This document shows, one piece after another, positions 34,212-42,268 of a stretch of 64,000 nt of DNA. The notes under the pieces are model-generated. The model made no database searches. It was not told where the DNA came from and worked only from the letters and a program-made list of their open reading frames with translations. The DNA comes from Streptomyces sp. NBC_00341 (GTDB lineage Bacteria; Actinomycetota; Actinomycetes; Streptomycetales; Streptomycetaceae). Location: the NCBI RefSeq assembly GCF_041435055.1, contig NZ_CP108002.1, positions 3,410,001 through 3,474,000 of the forward strand, read 5' to 3'. Both the position numbers and the translations under genes were made by a program. The number at the start of each line of letters is the position of its first letter. Positions within the stretch are counted from its first letter, which is position 1.

Positions 34212-34787
34212 ATGACCAGCACCCGCACCTACCACCACGGCGATCTGCGGCGGGCCGTCCTCACCGCCGCGCTCGACGTCATCCGCACCGAGGGCCCCGG
34301 CGCGCTGAGCCTGCGCGACCTGGCCCGCCGCGCCGGCGTCTCGCACGCCGCGCCCGCCCACCACTTCAAGGACCGCACGGGCCTGCTCACCGCCATCGCC
34401 ACCGAGGGCTACGAGCTCTTCGCCGACGCCCTGGCCGACGCCCCGGACCTGCGGGAGCGCGGCGTGCGGTACGTACGGTTCGCCACCGGGCACCCGGCGC
34501 ACTTCCAGGTGATGTTCCGGCCGGAGCTCTTCCGCGCGGAGGACCCGGACCTGGTGGCGGCGAAGGACCGGGCCTCGGCCGAACTGCGGACCGGAGTCAG
34601 CGGGCTCCCCACCGCCCGCCGCGGCGAGGACGCCGGGCTCGCGGGCATGGCCGCCTGGTCCCTGGCCCACGGCTTCGCCACGCTGCTGCTGAGCGGCAAC
34701 CTGGGCGGCGCGGTGGGAGAGCGCGACCCGGAGGAGGTGTTCCGGGCGCTGACCGCCCTGATGTTCGAGGCGGACGGGACCAACTGA
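34212..34787 (+). CDS. TetR/AcrR-family transcriptional regulator
   Basis: 191 residues. The helix-turn-helix (about 9-56) reads YHHGDLRRAVLTAALDVI, LSLRDLARRAGVSHAAPAHHF, KDRTGLLTAIA. The C-terminal ligand domain has the short TetR_C_13/WHG-like layout (FATGHPAHFQVMFRPELF and SLAHGFATLLLSGNLGGA). It is divergent from the SCO6745-type gene and probably controls it through the TGACTAGAT boxes. Ligand unknown. Confidence 0.92.
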   Translation: MTSTRTYHHGDLRRAVLTAALDVIRTEGPGALSLRDLARRAGVSHAAPAHHFKDRTGLLTAIATEGYELFADALADAPDLRERGVRYVRFATGHPAHFQVMFRPELFRAEDPDLVAAKDRASAELRTGVSGLPTARRGEDAGLAGMAAWSLAHGFATLLLSGNLGGAVGERDPEEVFRALTALMFEADGTN

Positions 34788-34888
34788 GCCTCACCCCACG
34801 GGAATAGCCCGATGCCTGTCGACGCTTGACCGTGTCGTGCGCACGTGATCGACGACATGGACTTCGGAAGACGACAGGGTGGGGAACC

Positions 34889-36196
34889 ATGAGAACCACG
34901 CACAAATCACGGCGCACGGCTGTCACGATGCTGACCGCGGCCGCACTGACACTCCTGCCGGTCGCCGGCGGGGAGGCCCTCACCGGACCGGCACATGCCG
35001 CGACGGCCGGGCCCCACGGCGCCGCGTCACAGCGGGACCACGACCACTGGCAGGGCGGCTGGGCGACCTCGCCGCAGGCCCCGGCCGCGCCCTTCGCACC
35101 GAACTGGTCGCAGCAGGGCTTCGCGGACCAGACGGTGCGCCAGGTGGTACGGGTCAGCACCGGCGGGACCCGGGCCCGCGTCGAACTGTCCAACCGCTAC
35201 GGCAGCACCCCGCTGCGGATCACCGGCGCGACCGTGGGCCGTACGGACAACGGGGCCTCGGTCAGGGCGGGTTCGCTCCGGCAGCTGTCCTTCGGGGGCC
35301 ACCGCTCGGCGACCGTCCCGGCGGGCGCGGAACTGACCAGTGACGCCCTGCCGTTCAGGACCGAGGCCCTTGAGTCACTGACCGTCACGCTGTACCTGGC
35401 CGAGCCGACCGGCCCGGCCACCTTCCACCTGATCTCCTCGTCCACGAGCTACCGGGCGCAGGGCGACCACCGCTCCGACCGCGCGGGCACCGCGTTCACG
35501 GAGACCAGCGACTCCTCGTACTACCTGACCGGCGTCGAGGTCAGCGGCGGCCGGACGGCTCGCGGCAACGGGGTGGTGGCCTTCGGCGACTCCATCACCG
35601 ACGGCGTCGGGTCCACCCTGGACGCGGACAACCGCTACCCCGACGAGCTGGCCGAGCGCTTCGCGGCCACCGGCAAGCCGCGCAGCGTCGTCAACCAGGG
35701 GATCGCCGGCAACCAGGTCACCCAGGACACGGACTGGGCCGGGGAGAAGGCGGTGGCCCGCTTCCGCAAGGACGTGCTCGGTGAACCCGGCGTGGGCACG
35801 GTCATCGTGCTGGAGGGCATCAACGACATCGGTGCCGGCGGCACGGGCGCCGTGGGCACTCCGAGCCCCGAGGTCTCCGTCGCCCAGCTGATCGCCGGAC
35901 ACCGCTCACTGATCCGCCAGGCCCACGCCAAGGGCATCAAGGCGATCGGCGCGACCCTCACCCCCATCGGGGGCTCGTCCTACGACAGCCCCGCCAACGA
36001 GGCCAAGCGCGTAGCCGTCAACAACTGGATCCGCACCTCCGGCGAGTACGACGCGGTGGCCGACCTGGACAACGCCACGGCCGACCCCGCGGACCGGACC
36101 AGGATCGCCCCCGCCTACGACTCGGGCGACCACCTGCACCCGAACGACGCGGGCTACCACGCGATGGCCGGGTCCCTGGACCTGAGCGGCCTCTGA
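34889..36196 (+). CDS. Secreted SGNH/GDSL-type hydrolase
   Basis: 435 residues from ATG at 34889, with AGGGTGGGG just upstream. The Sec signal (RTTHKSRRTAVTMLTAAALTLL...AHA) is followed by a beta-rich N-terminal region (about 55-205). The SGNH domain has block I FGDSITDG (nucleophile Ser), block II Gly in NQGIAGNQV, block III GINDIG and block V DHLHPNDAGY with the Asp-His pair, so all catalytic blocks are present. Secreted Streptomyces members are esterases or carbohydrate deacetylases. Monogenic, ending at the hairpin at 36215-36248. Confidence 0.92.
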   Translation: MRTTHKSRRTAVTMLTAAALTLLPVAGGEALTGPAHAATAGPHGAASQRDHDHWQGGWATSPQAPAAPFAPNWSQQGFADQTVRQVVRVSTGGTRARVELSNRYGSTPLRITGATVGRTDNGASVRAGSLRQLSFGGHRSATVPAGAELTSDALPFRTEALESLTVTLYLAEPTGPATFHLISSSTSYRAQGDHRSDRAGTAFTETSDSSYYLTGVEVSGGRTARGNGVVAFGDSITDGVGSTLDADNRYPDELAERFAATGKPRSVVNQGIAGNQVTQDTDWAGEKAVARFRKDVLGEPGVGTVIVLEGINDIGAGGTGAVGTPSPEVSVAQLIAGHRSLIRQAHAKGIKAIGATLTPIGGSSYDSPANEAKRVAVNNWIRTSGEYDAVADLDNATADPADRTRIAPAYDSGDHLHPNDAGYHAMAGSLDLSGL

Positions 36197-36214
36197 CGGC
36201 CCCGGCGACCGCGC

Positions 36215-36248
36215 ACCGGCCCCGCTGCCACCCGGCGGCCGGGCCGGT
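36215..36248. terminator. Terminator after the GDSL hydrolase
   Basis: ACCGGCCC (36215-36222) pairs perfectly with GGGCCGGT (36241-36248) around an 18-base GC-rich loop. It also serves the end of the GntR remnant on the other strand. Confidence 0.6.
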
Positions 36249-36420
36249 CAGTTGATCCTGATCTCGTACCGCAGCTTCTGGCGTCGCGGCGGCATCGCCA
36301 TGATGTCGACCTGGATGGGCCGGTCCGCTCCGTCCAGCGTGAGCCGGGTCGGCTGAAGCACGGGTTTCCCTTCCTCCAGCCGCAGCCGTTCTCCTCTCAG
36401 GCCAGGTTGCCGGCCCCCAT
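36248..36420 (-). pseudogene. Remnant of a GntR-family regulator (C-terminal UTRA tail only)
   Basis: The minus strand reads GERLRLEEGKPVLQPTRLTL, DGADRPIQVDIMAMPPRRQK, LRYEIRIN and then stop. This is the typical C-terminal end of GntR/HutC UTRA ligand domains. No start codon, helix-turn-helix or N-terminal UTRA strand precedes it; upstream the frame runs into the MFS gene. It appears to be a truncated gene left by deletion, perhaps when the MFS-ArsR module arrived. Too short for function on its own. Confidence 0.65.
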
Positions 36421-36451
36421 GCCGTTCTCCTCCCAGCCGACACCAACGCCT

Positions 36452-37792
36452 TCACCGGTCTGCCGCTCGGGACGCGGATCGGCTCTCTTCGTCCCCGCCA
36501 CCGACCGCGCTCCCAGCGTCGTCCAGGGCCAGGGAGCGGATGCCCGGTATCGGTGAGGGCAGCAGCCAGAGCACCGACAGGGCTCCCCCGACGGCGGCGA
36601 CGAGGAGGGTCGGCCTCAGGCCCACGAGGGTGGCGAGCAGGCCGCCCACGACCGCGCCCACGGGGCGGATGCCGTAGTTGATCGTGCTGTACGCCCCCGC
36701 GACGCGGCTGCGCATCCCGTCGGGGATCACCGATGCCTGGAGGGAGTTGAGGTTGATGTCGAACAGCATGACGCCGAAGCCGGACAGGAACTCCGCCCCG
36801 GCCAGCGCCCCCGCGCGGAGCCAGACGGGGCCGTCCGCCGCTGCCGCGATGGCGATCGGCGCCGGGAACAGGACGGCGCCCGCGACGATGCTGCGCCCCA
36901 CTCCCAGCCGGCGCGAGATCGCGGGGGCGCACACCGCGCCGAGCAGGGCGCCGGTCGCCCCCACTCCGAGCGCGAGGCCGATCGTGCCCGCCGAGAGGCC
37001 CAGGCTCCGGCTGGCGAACAGCACGAGCAGGCCGCTGCCCGCCACGAACGTGAAGAAGTTGACGGTGGCCGCGCAGCCGAGCGAGGCCCGCAGCACCGGG
37101 TGACGCACGACGAACCGGAGGCCTTCCCCGGCGCGCCGCGCCAGGGAGGACGCGTCCTTGTCCCTGGTGGCCGGCGGCGGTTCGTCGTCCGGGATCCTGC
37201 CGATCAGCACCGCGGAGGCCAGGAAGGTCAGCGCGTCCACCACGATGGCCACGGGGGCGGTGAGCGCCTGGACCAGAGCGCCGCCGATCGCGGGGCCCAC
37301 GACGTACGACGCCGAACGGCTGGTGCTGAGCTTGCTGTTCGCATCCACGTAGGAGGCGCGCGGGACGAGGCGTACGAAGAACGGCGGGTAGGAGGTGTTG
37401 AACAGCACCCCGGCCGCGCCCGCCAGCACCGCCACGGCGTACAGGTGCGCGAGCGTCACCGCGCCGAGCGCGTAGGCGGCCGGCAGACTCAGGAGGACTC
37501 CCGCGCGCAGGAGGTCCGCGAGGATCATCAGGCGGCGTTTGCGGGGCTGTTGGTCGACCCAGGCGCCCAGAAGGATCGCGAGCAGGTTGGGGGTCCAGAT
37601 GAGCGCGGTCAGCCAGGCCACCTGGTTGGCCGAGGCGTTCAGCGCGCCGACGGCGATCAGGGGCAGGGCCAGTTCGGTGATCCGGTCACCGAACTGCGAG
37701 ACGGAGTTGCCCGCCCAGAACCGCGTGAACCGCCGGTCCCGCCACAGCGACACCGACCGCGATATGGCGGGGGCCCCGTCCGTGCCGTTCAC
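36452..37792 (-). CDS. MFS transporter (MFS_3/EntS-like)
   Basis: 446 residues and about 12 membrane helices. The start region WRDRRFTRFWAGNSVSQFGDRITELALPLIAV is characteristic of the MFS_3 exporter group that includes EntS. The MFS loop signature is seen as GAWVDQQPRKRRLM. The GTG start overlaps the stop of the upstream ArsR-like gene by four bases, so it is co-translated and probably induced by the ligand of that regulator. Likely a drug or metabolite exporter. Confidence 0.93.
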   Translation of the reverse strand: MNGTDGAPAISRSVSLWRDRRFTRFWAGNSVSQFGDRITELALPLIAVGALNASANQVAWLTALIWTPNLLAILLGAWVDQQPRKRRLMILADLLRAGVLLSLPAAYALGAVTLAHLYAVAVLAGAAGVLFNTSYPPFFVRLVPRASYVDANSKLSTSRSASYVVGPAIGGALVQALTAPVAIVVDALTFLASAVLIGRIPDDEPPPATRDKDASSLARRAGEGLRFVVRHPVLRASLGCAATVNFFTFVAGSGLLVLFASRSLGLSAGTIGLALGVGATGALLGAVCAPAISRRLGVGRSIVAGAVLFPAPIAIAAAADGPVWLRAGALAGAEFLSGFGVMLFDINLNSLQASVIPDGMRSRVAGAYSTINYGIRPVGAVVGGLLATLVGLRPTLLVAAVGGALSVLWLLPSPIPGIRSLALDDAGSAVGGGDEESRSASRAADR

Positions 37793-38409
37793 GGCGTCCG
37801 CTCCGCCGGGCCCTCGTCCGGTTCCCCGTCGCCCTCCGGCAGGGCGTAGCGCATCAGCACGACGTCACGGCTGCCGTCCGGGCGGTCGGCCGGGTCGCGG
37901 GTGACGTACGGGGCGAGGACGCGCTCGATCCCGTCCTGGATGGCGGCGAGTTCCTCCGCGGAGACCCTGATCCGGGTGTTGGCGAGCCCGGCGGCCCTGC
38001 GCCACGCGGGATCGAGTCCGGGCTCGACCTCGGCCGACCAGCGGACCGGGGCGTCCGCGTAGCGCAGGAACATCTGCCGTGAGAGCTCCCGGGCGGCCGA
38101 CCGGCCCTCGTCGTCCGCCGGGTCCTGCGACTCCTCGAACCGGAATCCGCGCGCCACGGCCTCCCAGCGCCGGCTGCGGCGGTCGGGGCCGGGCGCGCTG
38201 TCCCGTACCAGGCCGAACGTCGCGAGGTGACGCAGGTGCCAGCTGGTCACCGAAGGGGTCGCCCCGACGTCCGGCGCCAGCTCGGTGGCGGTCGCCGGAC
38301 CGTCCCGGCCCAGCCGTTCGAGGATCGCGAGGCGCACCGGGTGCGCCAGGGCGCGCATCGTCTGCGGGTCGGTGATTTCGAGGTCGCCCATGCGGTTACC
38401 GGAGTCCAT
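37789..38409 (-). CDS. ArsR-type winged-helix repressor of the adjacent MFS gene
   Basis: 206 residues from ATG at 38409 (GGAG 11 bases upstream); an in-frame GTG at 38430 is also possible. The winged helix (about 15-90) reads DPQTMRALAHPVRLAILERLGR, ATELAPDVGATPSVTSWHLRHLATFGLV, as in ArsR-type helix-turn-helix 20 proteins. There is no metal-binding Cys motif, so the ligand is probably organic. The C-terminal half has the long extension seen in regulators paired with MFS_3 pumps. Twin GTGAGAG/CTCTCAC inverted repeats at the start point to autorepression of the two-gene operon. Confidence 0.9.
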   Translation of the reverse strand: MDSGNRMGDLEITDPQTMRALAHPVRLAILERLGRDGPATATELAPDVGATPSVTSWHLRHLATFGLVRDSAPGPDRRSRRWEAVARGFRFEESQDPADDEGRSAARELSRQMFLRYADAPVRWSAEVEPGLDPAWRRAAGLANTRIRVSAEELAAIQDGIERVLAPYVTRDPADRPDGSRDVVLMRYALPEGDGEPDEGPAERTP

Positions 38410-38412
38410 GAC

Positions 38413-38430
38413 GTGAGAGTCTCCTCTCAC
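38413..38430. promoter_or_regulatory. ArsR operator A (GTGAGAG-TCTC-CTCTCAC)
   Basis: Perfect 7-bp inverted repeat with 4-bp spacer at the regulator's start region. It shares its arm sequence with operator B, 23 bp away centre to centre. Binding would block both transcription and the ribosome site. Confidence 0.7.
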
Positions 38431-38434
38431 ATAT

Positions 38435-38454
38435 TGTGAGAGTCAACTCTCACA
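38435..38454. promoter_or_regulatory. ArsR operator B (TGTGAGAGT-CA-ACTCTCACA)
   Basis: Perfect 9-bp inverted repeat with 2-bp spacer, about two helical turns upstream of operator A. It lies between the mfd stop and the repressor start, where the promoter must be. Confidence 0.72.
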
Positions 38455-38482
38455 ACTTGACTGCCAGTAACCTTCCGGGCTG

Positions 38483-41400
38483 TTACGACCCGAGGATCGT
38501 CGTCAGGAACTCCCCCGTCCACGCCAGGAGTTCGCGGCCCACCACCGGCTTGCCGCCGATCCGGCCCGCCGTCGGGCGCGGGACCAGGATCTGGTGGAGG
38601 GCCGGCTTGATGATCGTCTTGGGGTGGAGGCGCTTGAGGCGCAGCTCCTGCGATTCGCGCAGCTCCACCGGGGCGAAGCGGATGTTCTGCCCCTGGAGCA
38701 CGATGTCGCTGACGCCGCAGGCGCGGGCCAGCATGCGCAGTCCGGCCACCAGGAGGAGGTTCTCGACCGGCTCCGGGAGCTTGCCGTAGCGGTCGGTCAG
38801 CTCCTCGCGGACCGCCCTGATGTCGTCCTCCGAGGTGGCGGAGGCGATCGAGCGGTAGGCCTGGAGGCGGAGCCGCTCGCCGGGGGCGTAGTCGTGCGGG
38901 ATGTGCGCGTCGACCGGGAGCTCGATCTTGACCTCCAGCGGCGCTTCCTCCTCCTCCGCGCCGCCCTCCAGCGCGGTCCGGTAGCCGGCGACCGCTTCGC
39001 CGACCATGCGGATGTACAGGTCGAAGCCGACGCCCGCGATGTGGCCGGACTGCTCGCCGCCCAGCAGGTTTCCGGCGCCCCGGATCTCCAGGTCCTTCAT
39101 GGCCACGTACATGCCCGCGCCCATCTCGGTGTGCTGGGCGATCGTGGCCAGGCGCTCGTGGGCCGTCTCGGTGAGCGGCTTCTCCGGCGGGTAGAGGAAG
39201 TAGGCGTAGCCCCGGTCGCGGCCACGGCCGACGCGGCCGCGCAGCTGGTGGAGCTGGGAGAGGCCGAAGTTGTCGCCGCGCTCCACGATCAGGGTGTTGG
39301 CGTTGGAGATGTCGATGCCGGACTCGACGATCGTGGTGGAGACCAGTACGTCGAACTTCTTCTCCCAGAAGTCCACCACCACCTGTTCCAGGGCCTGTTC
39401 GGACATCTGGCCGTGGGCCGTGGCGATCCGCGCCTCCGGGACGATCTCGCGCAGCCGGGCGGCGGCCCGGTCGATCGACTCGACGCGGTTGTGGATGTAG
39501 AACGCCTGGCCCTCGCGGAGCAGTTCGCGGCGGATGGCGGCGCCGATCTGCTTCTCCTCGTACGGGCCGACGAAGGTGAGGACGGGGTGGCGCTCCTCGG
39601 GCGGGGTGGTGATCGTCGACATCTCGCGGATGCCGGTGACCGCCATTTCGAGCGTACGGGGGATGGGCGTCGCGGACATGGTGAGGACGTCCACGTTGGC
39701 GCGGAGCTTCTTCAGCTGCTCCTTGTGCTCGACGCCGAAGCGCTGTTCCTCGTCGACGATGACCAGGCCCAGGTCCTTGAACTTCGTCTCGGCGGAGAAG
39801 AGCCGGTGGGTGCCGATGACCAGGTCGACGGAGCCCTCGCGCAGCCCTTCGAGCGTCGACTTGGACTGGGACTCGGACTGGAAGCGGCTCAGCGCCCGTA
39901 CGTTGACGGGGAACTGGGAGTACCGCTCGGTGAACGTGCCGAAGTGCTGCTGGACCAGGAGGGTCGTGGGGACGAGGACGGCGACCTGCTTGCCGTCCTG
40001 GACCGCCTTGAACGCCGCGCGCACCGCGATCTCCGTCTTGCCGTAGCCGACGTCGCCGCAGATCAGCCGGTCCATGGGCACGGACTTCTCCATGTCCTCC
40101 TTGACCTCGGCGATGGTGGAGAGCTGGTCGGGCGTCTCCGCGTGCGGGAAGGCGTCCTCCAGTTCGCGCTGCCAGGGGGTGTCCGGGCCGAAGACGTGGC
40201 CGGGGGCCGCCATCCGGGCCGCGTAGAGCTTGATCAGGTCGCCGGCGATCTCCTTGACGGCCTTCTTGGCGCGGGCCTTCGTCTTGGTCCAGTCGGCGCC
40301 GCCGAGCCGGTGCAGGGTGGGCGCCTCGCCGCCGACGTACTTGGTGACCTGCTCCAGCTGGTCGGTCGGGATGTAGAGCCGGTCGCCGGGCTGGCCGCGC
40401 TTCGCGGGGGCGTACTCGACGAGGAGGTACTCGCGGGTGGCGCCCTGCACCGTGCGCTGCACCATCTCGATGTAGCGGCCCACGCCGTGCTGCTCGTGGA
40501 CGATGTAGTCGCCCGTCTCCAGCGTCAGCGGGTCGATGCTCTTGCGGCGGCGGGCCGGCATCCGGCCCAGGTCCTTGATGGCGGTGCGCTGGCCGGTCAG
40601 GTCCGTCTCGGTCAGGACGGCGAGCTTCAGCTCGGGGTCGACGAAGCCGTAGTCGATGGCGCCGCAGGAGACGTGGACCAGGGACGGCGAGATCTCGCCC
40701 AGATCCGGGTCGAGACGGGCCGGGATGCCCTCCCCGCCCAGCACCTCGACGGTACGGGAGGCGAGGCCCTGGCCCTCGGTGACGTACACCGTGCGCCAGC
40801 CGTCGGCCAGCCAGCCCTTGGTGTCCGCGAGCGCGCGGGCGGTGTCGCCCCGGTACGCCTCCGGGGCGTGCATCCGGAGCTTGAGGGTGTCCTCGTCCAC
40901 CTCGTCGTCGGCGGCGAACGGGGAGATCGACCACCACATCATCTCCAGCTCGCGGGCCCGGTCGCGGACGTCCGCGATGCCGCGCAGCGAGGCCGCGCCG
41001 ACGTCGATCGGGGCCTCGCCGCCGCCCGCGGTGGCCGCCCACGACGCCTGGAGGAACTCCTGGCTGGTGGCGACCAGGTCCGCGGCCCTGGTGCGGACCC
41101 GCTCGGGGTCGCAGACCACGGCCATCGAGCCCTCGGGCAGCACGTCGATCAGCAGCTCCATCTCGTCGACGAGGACCGGGGCGAGCGACTCCATGCCCTC
41201 CACCGCGATGCCCTCGGCGATCTTGTTGAGGAGTTCGCCCAGCTCGGGGTGTGCCTCCGCGAGGGCGGCGGCCCGCTCGCGGACCTGGTCCGTCAGCAGC
41301 AGCTCACGGCAGGGCGGCGCCCACAGCCCGTGGTCCGCGATCTCCAGGGACCGCTGGTCGGCGATCTTGAAGTAACGGATCTCCTCGACGTCGTCGCCCC

Positions 41401-42016
41401 AGAACTCCACCCGAAGGGGGTGTTCCTCGGTCGGCGGGAAGACGTCCAGGATGCCGCCGCGCACCGCGAACTCGCCGCGCTTCTCGACCAGCTCCACCCG
41501 GGAGTACGCGGCGGCCGCGAGCGCCTCGACCGTCTCCCCGAGATCGGCGCTCTGGCCGATCCGCAGCGCCACGGGTTCCAGGTCACCGAGCCCCTTGACC
41601 TGCGGCTGGAGCACGGACCGCACCGGTGCGACGACGACGGAGACCGGCCCGGTCTCCGGGTCGTCCTGCCGGGGGTGCGCCAGGCGCCGCAGCACGGCGA
41701 GGCGTCGGCCCACGGTGTCGGAGCGGGGCGAGAGCCGCTCGTGCGGCAGCGTCTCCCAGGACGGGAACTCCGCGACCGTGTCCGGCGGCAGCAGCGTGCG
41801 CAGCGCCGCCGCGAGGTCCTCGGCCTCGCGGCCGGTGGCGGTGACGGCGAGCACGGTCCGCCCGGCGTCCCTGGCCAGCGCGGCCACCGCGAAGGGCCTG
41901 GCGGCAGGCGGTCCCACCAGGTCGATGTGCATCCGGTGGCTGTCCCCGGCGGCCTGCACCGCTTCGGACAGTGCCGGGTCACGTACGACGACATCCAGCA
42001 GACCGTGCAGGCTCAT
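38483..42016 (-). CDS. mfd: Transcription-repair coupling factor Mfd
   Basis: 1177 residues from ATG at 42016, the normal length. UvrB-homology domains occupy the N-terminal third, ending in LEIADHGLWAPPCRELLLTDQV. The RNA-polymerase-interacting domain is around 480-560 (DYIVHEQHGVGRYIEM). The SF2 translocase follows with MDRLICGDVGYGKTEIAVRAAF (Walker A), VIVDEEQRFGVEHKE (DEEQ box), MSATPIPRTL and QLRGRVGRGRDRGYAYFLYP (motif VI). The TRCF C-terminal domain contains AYRSIASATSEDDI. It displaces stalled RNA polymerase and recruits UvrA. Confidence 0.98.
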   Translation of the reverse strand: MSLHGLLDVVVRDPALSEAVQAAGDSHRMHIDLVGPPAARPFAVAALARDAGRTVLAVTATGREAEDLAAALRTLLPPDTVAEFPSWETLPHERLSPRSDTVGRRLAVLRRLAHPRQDDPETGPVSVVVAPVRSVLQPQVKGLGDLEPVALRIGQSADLGETVEALAAAAYSRVELVEKRGEFAVRGGILDVFPPTEEHPLRVEFWGDDVEEIRYFKIADQRSLEIADHGLWAPPCRELLLTDQVRERAAALAEAHPELGELLNKIAEGIAVEGMESLAPVLVDEMELLIDVLPEGSMAVVCDPERVRTRAADLVATSQEFLQASWAATAGGGEAPIDVGAASLRGIADVRDRARELEMMWWSISPFAADDEVDEDTLKLRMHAPEAYRGDTARALADTKGWLADGWRTVYVTEGQGLASRTVEVLGGEGIPARLDPDLGEISPSLVHVSCGAIDYGFVDPELKLAVLTETDLTGQRTAIKDLGRMPARRRKSIDPLTLETGDYIVHEQHGVGRYIEMVQRTVQGATREYLLVEYAPAKRGQPGDRLYIPTDQLEQVTKYVGGEAPTLHRLGGADWTKTKARAKKAVKEIAGDLIKLYAARMAAPGHVFGPDTPWQRELEDAFPHAETPDQLSTIAEVKEDMEKSVPMDRLICGDVGYGKTEIAVRAAFKAVQDGKQVAVLVPTTLLVQQHFGTFTERYSQFPVNVRALSRFQSESQSKSTLEGLREGSVDLVIGTHRLFSAETKFKDLGLVIVDEEQRFGVEHKEQLKKLRANVDVLTMSATPIPRTLEMAVTGIREMSTITTPPEERHPVLTFVGPYEEKQIGAAIRRELLREGQAFYIHNRVESIDRAAARLREIVPEARIATAHGQMSEQALEQVVVDFWEKKFDVLVSTTIVESGIDISNANTLIVERGDNFGLSQLHQLRGRVGRGRDRGYAYFLYPPEKPLTETAHERLATIAQHTEMGAGMYVAMKDLEIRGAGNLLGGEQSGHIAGVGFDLYIRMVGEAVAGYRTALEGGAEEEEAPLEVKIELPVDAHIPHDYAPGERLRLQAYRSIASATSEDDIRAVREELTDRYGKLPEPVENLLLVAGLRMLARACGVSDIVLQGQNIRFAPVELRESQELRLKRLHPKTIIKPALHQILVPRPTAGRIGGKPVVGRELLAWTGEFLTTILGS

Positions 42017-42199
42017 GAAGGGCTTCCATCCGGGTAACGAGGGCGAGGGTCCGGCAGCCGGCTGCTGCCAGGGGCAACGCGAAGGGCCCGACACGTAGCA
42101 CGGGCCGGGGTTCCAGCGTACGACTCCGGTCGGACAGCCGCTCCCGCAACAGGCACCGGGGCCACCCCGCGCGGGCCCCGGTTGCCTCGCTCGCGGGCA

Positions 42200-42249
42200 C
42201 ACGGATCCGGCCCCGGGCGTTTAAAGGAACGCCCGGGGCCGGATCCGTG
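42200..42249. terminator. Terminator with 22-bp perfect stem
   Basis: Arms 42200-42221 and 42228-42249 are exact reverse complements around TAAAGG. It lies about 20 bases after the second FtsX permease stop and insulates mfd. Confidence 0.85.
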
Positions 42250-42268
42250 GTCTACGTGGACCGCCGTC

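Noticed and set aside
38594..42037. An 1147-residue open frame antisense to mfd
   Set aside because: Mfd motifs are complete on the other strand; the antisense frame reads only Gly/Arg/Val-rich shadow sequence.
42054..42202. Upstream extension of mfd
   Set aside because: The normal Mfd start and length are obtained from ATG at 42016; the extension runs into the terminator of the next operon.
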